The notes below the pieces were generated by a model that was not told the origin of the DNA, made no database searches, and worked only from the letters and a program-made list of their open reading frames with translations. Both the position numbers and the translations under genes were made by a program. From positions 1 to 15,144 of the forward strand of contig JBFWSL010000052.1 in the NCBI GenBank assembly GCA_050248375.1: a DNA stretch of 15,144 nt. The letters are read 5' to 3'. Origin of the DNA: JAYZVT01 sp050248375. Its GTDB lineage: Bacteria > Pseudomonadota > Alphaproteobacteria > Rhizobiales > Methyloligellaceae. Position 1 is the first letter of the stretch; each line of letters opens with the position of its first letter. Shown piece by piece: positions 11,135 to 15,144 of this stretch.

Positions 11135-11704
11135 TTACCGGCCGCTGGCCGCCGCGCGGAAACGGTTGGCCAGCATGGCGCCGTCGCGGCTGGGATAGCG
11201 CGCGGGATCCTTGCTCGCGGCCACCTTCGCCACCGCGAGCGCGGGCCCGCCGCCGCCGAGCAGGAACCCGGCCAGCCCTTCGCATTCATCCGGCGTGCGC
11301 ACCGTCACGGCCTGCGCGATGCCGGCGCCACGAGCGATGGCGGCGATGTCCGCGCCCCGCGACGTCAGCCCGGCCTGTCCGCCGGTCTCGCCGAACATCT
11401 CGTTGTCGAGGACGAGGATACCGAGATTGGCGGGCGCCTGCGAACCGATCACCGCGAGACTGCCGATGCCCATCATCATGTCGCCATCGCCGGTCACCAC
11501 CAGTACCTTGCGCCCGGGCTGCGCCAGCGCCAGGCCGAGACCGGCGGGCACGGTCAGGCCCATGGCGTTCCACATGTAGAAGAACTCCGGCCGGTCTCCC
11601 GTCTCGTACAGATCCCAGCACGGAGTACCGAGCCCGGCTATCACCAGCGCGTCGCCGGCTTCGGCGATCACCCCGGCGACGACTTGCCTGCGCGAAAGGG
11701 ACAT
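11135..11704 (-). CDS. ThDP-dependent decarboxylase, beta (cofactor-binding) subunit, ComE-like
   Basis: A 189-residue subunit carrying the thiamine-diphosphate/Mg-binding half of a split decarboxylase. The cofactor motif GDGD (72-75) is followed 25 residues later by DN (100-101), then EMFGETGGQ; upstream is the usual YMWNAMGLTVPAGLGLALA block (43-61). Length and layout match the beta subunit (ComE) of sulfopyruvate decarboxylase and the C-terminal part of phosphonopyruvate decarboxylase. The alpha subunit is encoded immediately upstream. Start: ATG 11704 with AGGAGG six bases upstream; this ribosome site overlaps the stop codon of the alpha gene, so the two are probably translationally coupled to give matched amounts. 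Coenzyme M genes (comA, comB, comC) and PEP mutase are not visible nearby, so the substrate is undetermined. Confidence 0.87.
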   Translation of the reverse strand: MSLSRRQVVAGVIAEAGDALVIAGLGTPCWDLYETGDRPEFFYMWNAMGLTVPAGLGLALAQPGRKVLVVTGDGDMMMGIGSLAVIGSQAPANLGILVLDNEMFGETGGQAGLTSRGADIAAIARGAGIAQAVTVRTPDECEGLAGFLLGGGGPALAVAKVAASKDPARYPSRDGAMLANRFRAAASGR

Positions 11705-11714
11705 GGCGCGCCTC

Positions 11715-12239
11715 CTAGTCGAACGTCTTGACGCCGAGAACCTGCTGGGAAACCAGCACGGCGGCGGATTTGCCTTGGTTGAAGGCGGCGTCGGCCGCCT
11801 CGCTGAACAGCGGACCCACCTCCTGCGAGGCCTGCGCCTCGCTCACTTCCACGCCCATGGCCCGGAACACCGCGGCCACCGCGCTACCCATGGGGTTCTG
11901 CGCGGGATTGGCCTCGCCCGCCTGGCCGCGCATGGTGACCAGCATCAGGCATGGCGTCTTCGTGAAGGCGGGCAGCGCCAGTCCGTTGATGCAGTTGCCG
12001 GTGCCGCTCGACTGCATGCACAGCAGCGCCCGCTTGCCGCCGGCCCAGGCGCCGAAGCACAGGCCCACGCCCTCCTCCTCGGTGGACAGCGTGACCACGG
12101 TCATGTCCTTGTCGGCCTTGCACAGATCAAGCAGCCGGGTCAGCCCCGCATCCGGCACGATCGCCATGATGCCGATGCCCAGCTCCTTTGCCCGCTGGTA
12201 CACATCCGACGGCCAGTCCGTGCCCGCAGTCTGCCCCAT
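11715..12239 (-). CDS. ThDP-dependent decarboxylase, alpha subunit, ComD-like
   Basis: A 174-residue subunit corresponding to the N-terminal, pyrimidine-binding domain of ThDP decarboxylases. It begins with WPSDVYQRAKELGIGIMAIV (9-28), followed by PDAGLTRLLDL. The key block is TEEEGVGLCFGAWAGGKRAL (53-72), which supplies the Glu that activates the cofactor (Glu55 or Glu56), then MQSSGTGNCINGLALP (75-90), the MQ-x-SG-x-GN-x-x-N signature of sulfopyruvate decarboxylase alpha (ComD). ATG 12239 is chosen because it gives a family-length protein and has CAGGG a few bases upstream; the longer frame from 12452 would run through the divergent promoter region and the start of the next gene. First gene of the three-gene operon. 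Family is firm; the 2-oxoacid substrate is not. Confidence 0.87.
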   Translation of the reverse strand: MGQTAGTDWPSDVYQRAKELGIGIMAIVPDAGLTRLLDLCKADKDMTVVTLSTEEEGVGLCFGAWAGGKRALLCMQSSGTGNCINGLALPAFTKTPCLMLVTMRGQAGEANPAQNPMGSAVAAVFRAMGVEVSEAQASQEVGPLFSEAADAAFNQGKSAAVLVSQQVLGVKTFD

Positions 12240-12276
12240 GTAACCCTGCCACTGCCGTTTCTTTTCGCCGGGCACT

Positions 12277-12305
12277 TCTATGCCGGGCCCCACCGCCCCG
12301 TGCAA
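12277..12305 (-). promoter_or_regulatory. Candidate promoter of the decarboxylase-formyltransferase operon
   Basis: On the minus strand TTGCAC (-35, 12300-12305) and CATAGA (-10, 12277-12282) are exactly 17 bases apart, giving a leader of about 31 nt before ATG 12239. Pattern match only. Confidence 0.4.
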
Positions 12306-12331
12306 GGCCCAATGGCCGCCCTTCCCAAGCT

Positions 12332-12360
12332 TTGACTGGCCAGAGCGCCCGGCATGGCTA
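12332..12360 (+). promoter_or_regulatory. Candidate promoter of the M20 dipeptidase gene
   Basis: TTGACT (-35, 12332-12337, five of six consensus bases) is followed after 17 bases by TGGCTA (a poor -10, 12355-12360); CTAAAC at 12358 is an alternative with a longer spacer. The distance to ATG 12395 is right. It lies back to back with the minus-strand candidate promoter. Confidence 0.33.
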
Positions 12361-12394
12361 AACTGCCTGGTTCTCAGCAAGGCGGCACAAGAAA

Positions 12395-13798
12395 ATGCAT
12401 AATTCCATCGACAGCGTTCTCGACGCACTGGACAAGTCAAGGGACAAGGCAATCGAGCGCCTGTTCGGCGTGCTTGCCATTCCGAGCATCTCCACCGATC
12501 CCGCCCACAACGCCGATTGCCGCAAGGCGGCGGAATGGTGCGTCCGCGAACTGACCGACATCGGCTTCCAGGCCAGGGCGCACGACACCAGGGGCCAGCC
12601 CATGGTGGTCGCGCACTACAGGCCGAAGGACGCCGCCGGCTTGCCCCATGTGCTGTTCTACGGCCACTACGACGTGCAGCCGCCGGACCCCCTGGACGAA
12701 TGGAAGACGCCGCCCTTCGAGCCGCGCCTGGCCAAGGACCCGGAGCACGGCGACGTCATCGCCGGGCGCGGGTCCTCCGACGACAAGGGCCAGTTCATGA
12801 CCTTCTTCGAGGCCTGCCGCGCCTGGATGAGCGCCCATGGCAGGCTGCCGCTCCGGGTCACCGTGCTGCTTGAGGGCGAAGAGGAATCCGGCAGTCCGAG
12901 CCTGGGGCCATTCCTCGACGGGCACGCCAGGGACCTGAAGGCCGACTTCGCGCTCGTCTGCGACACGACCCAGTGGGACAAGGACACGCCCGCCGTCACC
13001 ACCTCCCTGCGCGGCCTCGCCTTCTCCGAACTGTGCATCACCGGCCCGCGGCGCGACCTCCACTCCGGCATGTATGGCGGCCCGGTGCGCAATCCCATCC
13101 GCGTGCTGACCCAGATCCTCGGCGAACTTCACGACAGCCAGGGCCGCGTGTGCATCCCGGGGTTCTATAGCGGCGTGCGCGAGCCTTCCCTCGCCCAGCT
13201 CGGCCAGTGGAAGCAGCTCGGCTTCGACGAGAAGGATTTCCTCAAGTCGATCGGCCTCGCCAGGCCGGCCGGCGAGACCGGCCGCAGCGCCCTGGAGCAG
13301 CTCTGGTCGCGGCCGACGGCGGAGATCAACGGCATCTATGGCGGCTACCAGGGTCCCGGCACCAAGACGGTGATCCCCTCCACCGCCAGCGCCAAGCTTT
13401 CCTTCCGCCTCGTGCCCGGCCAGGACCCCAAGGCGGTGCTGAAGGGCTTCCGCGAATTCGTCAGGGAGCGGCTGCCCGCCGACTGCAAGGCCAGCTTCGA
13501 GCATGAGGGCGGCTCGCCCGCTGTCGGCTTTGACCCCGGCGCCCCGGCCTTCCGCGCCGCCGCGCAGGCGCTCGCGGAGGAATGGGGCAAGCCCGCCCTG
13601 TTCATGGGCTGCGGCGCGTCCATACCCATCGTGCAGTCGTTCAAGGACGTGCTTGGCATGGACACCCTGCTGATCGGCTTCGCTCTCAACGACGACCGCA
13701 TTCACGCCCCCAACGAGAAATACAACGTCGCCAGCTTCCGCAAGGGCGCGCGGAGCTGGGCCCGCATCCTGGGGCGGCTCGCGGAGCTGAAGGCCTGA
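12395..13798 (+). CDS. M20 family metallopeptidase (dipeptidase type)
   Basis: A 467-residue di-zinc peptidase of the M20/ArgE-DapE-CPG2 clan, a usual length for the dipeptidase branch. Metal and catalytic motifs in order: GHYDVQP (His91, Asp93 following), GRGSSDDKG (bridging Asp129), LLEGEEESGS (catalytic Glu162 and metal Glu163), CDTTQW (Asp190) and RIHAPNEKYN near the end (His437). The dimerisation lid lies at about 205-380 and contains DLHSGMYGGPVRNPI, the carnosinase-like motif of this branch. No signal peptide, so it is cytoplasmic and probably splits dipeptides or N-acyl amino acids. The ribosome site is weak (AAGG 12 bases upstream). It is divergent from the decarboxylase operon with 155 bp between starts, and may share regulation with it. 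Confidence 0.92.
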   Translation: MHNSIDSVLDALDKSRDKAIERLFGVLAIPSISTDPAHNADCRKAAEWCVRELTDIGFQARAHDTRGQPMVVAHYRPKDAAGLPHVLFYGHYDVQPPDPLDEWKTPPFEPRLAKDPEHGDVIAGRGSSDDKGQFMTFFEACRAWMSAHGRLPLRVTVLLEGEEESGSPSLGPFLDGHARDLKADFALVCDTTQWDKDTPAVTTSLRGLAFSELCITGPRRDLHSGMYGGPVRNPIRVLTQILGELHDSQGRVCIPGFYSGVREPSLAQLGQWKQLGFDEKDFLKSIGLARPAGETGRSALEQLWSRPTAEINGIYGGYQGPGTKTVIPSTASAKLSFRLVPGQDPKAVLKGFREFVRERLPADCKASFEHEGGSPAVGFDPGAPAFRAAAQALAEEWGKPALFMGCGASIPIVQSFKDVLGMDTLLIGFALNDDRIHAPNEKYNVASFRKGARSWARILGRLAELKA

Positions 13799-13890
13799 GC
13801 GCCGGTTTCTCCATTTGCCGCCTTCAATCCCGCCCGCCGGCGCGATAGTCTGCGCCCGCCTGTCAACAACCCGCCAACTGGAAGCCCGCC

Positions 13891-14499
13891 ATGATCCTGC
13901 GTTCGTCTCCCGCCTCCCCCTATGGCCGCAAGTGCAAGATGTCGGCCCTCGTCCTCGGCCTGATGGACAGGATCGAGGTGGTGGCCGCAAACACGCGCGA
14001 CCCCAACGATTCCATCAAGGACCAGAATCCGCTGGGCAAGATTCCCGCGCTCATCCTCGACAGCGGCGAGGTGCTGTTCGACAGCCCGGTGGTCTGCGCG
14101 TATCTCGACAGCCTCGCGGGCGGCGGCAAGATCGTTCCGAAGCAGGACGCGGCGCGCTGGAGGGCCCTCACGCTGGAGGCGCTGGCCGACGGCATCCTCG
14201 ATGCCGCCCTGCTGCTGGTCTACGAGAAGCGCTACCGGCCCGAGGACATGCAGCACAGGCCCTGGGAAGAGATGCAGCAGGGCAAGATCGACCGCGCCCT
14301 GGACCACCTCGAGGCCAACCTGCCGGCCAATGTCTCCGGCACGCCGGACATCGGCCAGATCACGCTGGCCTGCGCACTGGGCTATCTCGATTTCCGCCAT
14401 GGCGGCAAATGGCGCGCGGCACACCCCGGGCTCGTCGCCTGGCAGGACGATTTCGCCGCCAGCGTGCCCGCCCACGCCAAGACCATGCCGCACGACTGA
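13891..14499 (+). CDS. Glutathione S-transferase family protein
   Basis: A 202-residue protein with an N-terminal thioredoxin-fold domain (1-77) and a C-terminal helical domain (about 85-200). Visible signatures are SSPASPYGRKCK (5-16), where a serine probably takes the role of the catalytic residue, NPLGKIPALI (46-55) with the cis-proline, and DSPVVCAYLD (64-73), the Asp-Ser pair that holds the glutamyl part of glutathione. The helical domain contains a plausible N-capping-box segment GTPDIGQITLACALGYLDF (about 150-168). Start: ATG 13891 with GGAAG about seven bases upstream. It lies 92 bp after the peptidase and ten bases before the ribonuclease T2 gene, with whose ribosome site its stop codon overlaps. 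The substrate cannot be predicted. Confidence 0.9.
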   Translation: MILRSSPASPYGRKCKMSALVLGLMDRIEVVAANTRDPNDSIKDQNPLGKIPALILDSGEVLFDSPVVCAYLDSLAGGGKIVPKQDAARWRALTLEALADGILDAALLLVYEKRYRPEDMQHRPWEEMQQGKIDRALDHLEANLPANVSGTPDIGQITLACALGYLDFRHGGKWRAAHPGLVAWQDDFAASVPAHAKTMPHD

Positions 14500-14509
14500 G
14501 GCCGCCCCG

Positions 14510-15144
14510 ATGGCGATCGCGCTCAGGGCCGCCGCCGCGGCATTCCTGCTGCTATACGCGGCCCTGCCGGCGAATGCGGCCGGCAAGCCCGGCGACTTCG
14601 ATTACTACGTGCTCACCCTGTCCTGGTCGCCGAGCTACTGCGAGACCGAAGGCAAGGACCGCAACGAGCCGCAATGCAGCGGGCAAAGACCCTATGCCTT
14701 CGTGCTGCACGGCCTGTGGCCGCAATACCGCCGCGGCTGGCCCCAGGACTGCGACATCGGCTCCAGGCCGTGGGTGCCGCGCGAGGTGATCGACTCCATG
14801 CTCGACATCATGCCGAGCACCGGCCTAGTCATCCACGAATACAGGAAGCACGGCACCTGCTCCGGCCTGAAGCCGGACGCCTATTACAGCCTCGCCCGCG
14901 AGTTGTTCGGGCAGGTGAGGATTCCCGCCCGCTACCTGTCGCCGACCGACTACGTGACAGTGACCCCGGCGCAGCTCGAGGAGGATTTCCTCAAGACCAA
15001 CCCCGCGCTCAACGCGGACATGCTGTCGATTTCCTGCGGCAGGGAGAGGCGTCTGCGCGAGGTCCGCATCTGCTTCTCCCGGGACAAGGCACCGGTCGCC
15101 TGCGGCCAGAACGAGAACCAGGACAGGCTGTGCAGGCTGGACAA
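14510..15144 (+). CDS. Ribonuclease T2 family protein, 3'-truncated by window edge
   Basis: Open from ATG 14510 to the right edge (211 codons, no stop). A signal peptide (AAAAFLLLYAALPANA, cut near residue 23) precedes the RNase T2 fold: DYYVLTLSWSPSYC, then conserved segment CAS1 FVLHGLWPQY (64-73, His67) and CAS2 IHEYRKHGTCSG (108-119; His109, Glu110, Lys113, His114). Cysteines at 44, 56, 81 and 117 and further ones downstream fit the disulfide pattern of secreted T2 enzymes. It should be a periplasmic, base-unspecific endoribonuclease acting through 2',3'-cyclic phosphates, for RNA scavenging or stress. Start: GAGG overlapping the GST stop codon, eight bases before ATG, so it is probably coupled to the GST gene. 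Confidence 0.93.
   Translation, partial: MAIALRAAAAAFLLLYAALPANAAGKPGDFDYYVLTLSWSPSYCETEGKDRNEPQCSGQRPYAFVLHGLWPQYRRGWPQDCDIGSRPWVPREVIDSMLDIMPSTGLVIHEYRKHGTCSGLKPDAYYSLARELFGQVRIPARYLSPTDYVTVTPAQLEEDFLKTNPALNADMLSISCGRERRLREVRICFSRDKAPVACGQNENQDRLCRLD

Noticed and set aside
11112..11285. N-terminal extension of the formyltransferase by 58 codons
   Set aside because: The extension is Arg/Gly-rich and overlaps the beta subunit gene; ATG 11111 has GGAGG and starts the formyl-transferase fold.
12437..13990. 517-codon minus-strand frame opposite the M20 peptidase
   Set aside because: It is the antisense shadow of a high-GC gene; the plus strand has all M20 motifs.
1..15144. tRNA, rRNA, insertion sequences and CRISPR arrays
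   Set aside because: None was seen on reading either strand; no transposase motif, terminal inverted repeats with target duplications, or cloverleaf-like sequence was found by eye.

Overview
The window is chromosomal DNA of high GC content that looks like an alphaproteobacterium, most likely of the order Hyphomicrobiales (Rhizobiales). The pointers are two BA14K-type proteins, a GTTC-N7-GTTC LexA operator, a GGAAC-N17-CGTT promoter of the EcfG general-stress type, and an intergenic palindrome (GAGCATGATCC...GGAAAAG...CTTTTCC...GGATCAGGCTC) of a kind scattered through genomes of this order. I cannot name the species. No tRNA, rRNA, insertion sequence or CRISPR array is visible.

Layout. (1) 8-646, minus: an MT-A70 adenine methyltransferase with a LexA box 69 bp upstream of its start. 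(2) 977-3045, plus: a Bcr/CflA-type MFS exporter, a DUF6665-like protein and a four-helix membrane protein; the last two overlap through GTGA. They converge on a minus-strand pair (3042-3753) made of a small secreted protein and a membrane protein. The two converging stop codons share CTAG. (3) 3897-5003, plus: two paralogous 138-residue SnoaL/NTF2-like proteins that align without gaps, then a convergent single-helix protein. (4) 5405-5862: no convincing gene; two tandem palindromes followed by an EcfG-type promoter. (5) 5863-9899: a run of small exported or membrane proteins (BA14K, MAPEG, glycine-zipper, BA14K, RlpA-like, then three small four-cysteine proteins). Several intrinsic terminators or hairpins separate these genes, so many are probably single transcription units. 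(6) 9978-10178: a YjfB-like protein. (7) 12239-10197, minus: a tight operon encoding the two halves of a ComDE-like thiamine-diphosphate decarboxylase and a formyltransferase that resembles the N-terminal domain of 10-formyltetrahydrofolate dehydrogenase. (8) 12395-end, plus: an M20 dipeptidase (divergent from that operon), a glutathione S-transferase and a ribonuclease T2 that runs off the right edge.

How the parts work together. Region 5 reads as a cell-envelope and secretion block: exported Tyr/Pro-rich proteins, a peptidoglycan-cleaving-type RlpA domain and small disulfide-type proteins, at least one of them probably induced by general stress. Region 7 is the least explained: subunit spacing and a Shine-Dalgarno overlapping a stop codon argue for a real alpha/beta decarboxylase complex, but neither its 2-oxoacid substrate nor the role of the formyl-group enzyme can be read from this window. 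The best leads are the decarboxylase-formyltransferase operon, the LexA-box methyltransferase, the EcfG promoter and the trio of four-cysteine secreted proteins.
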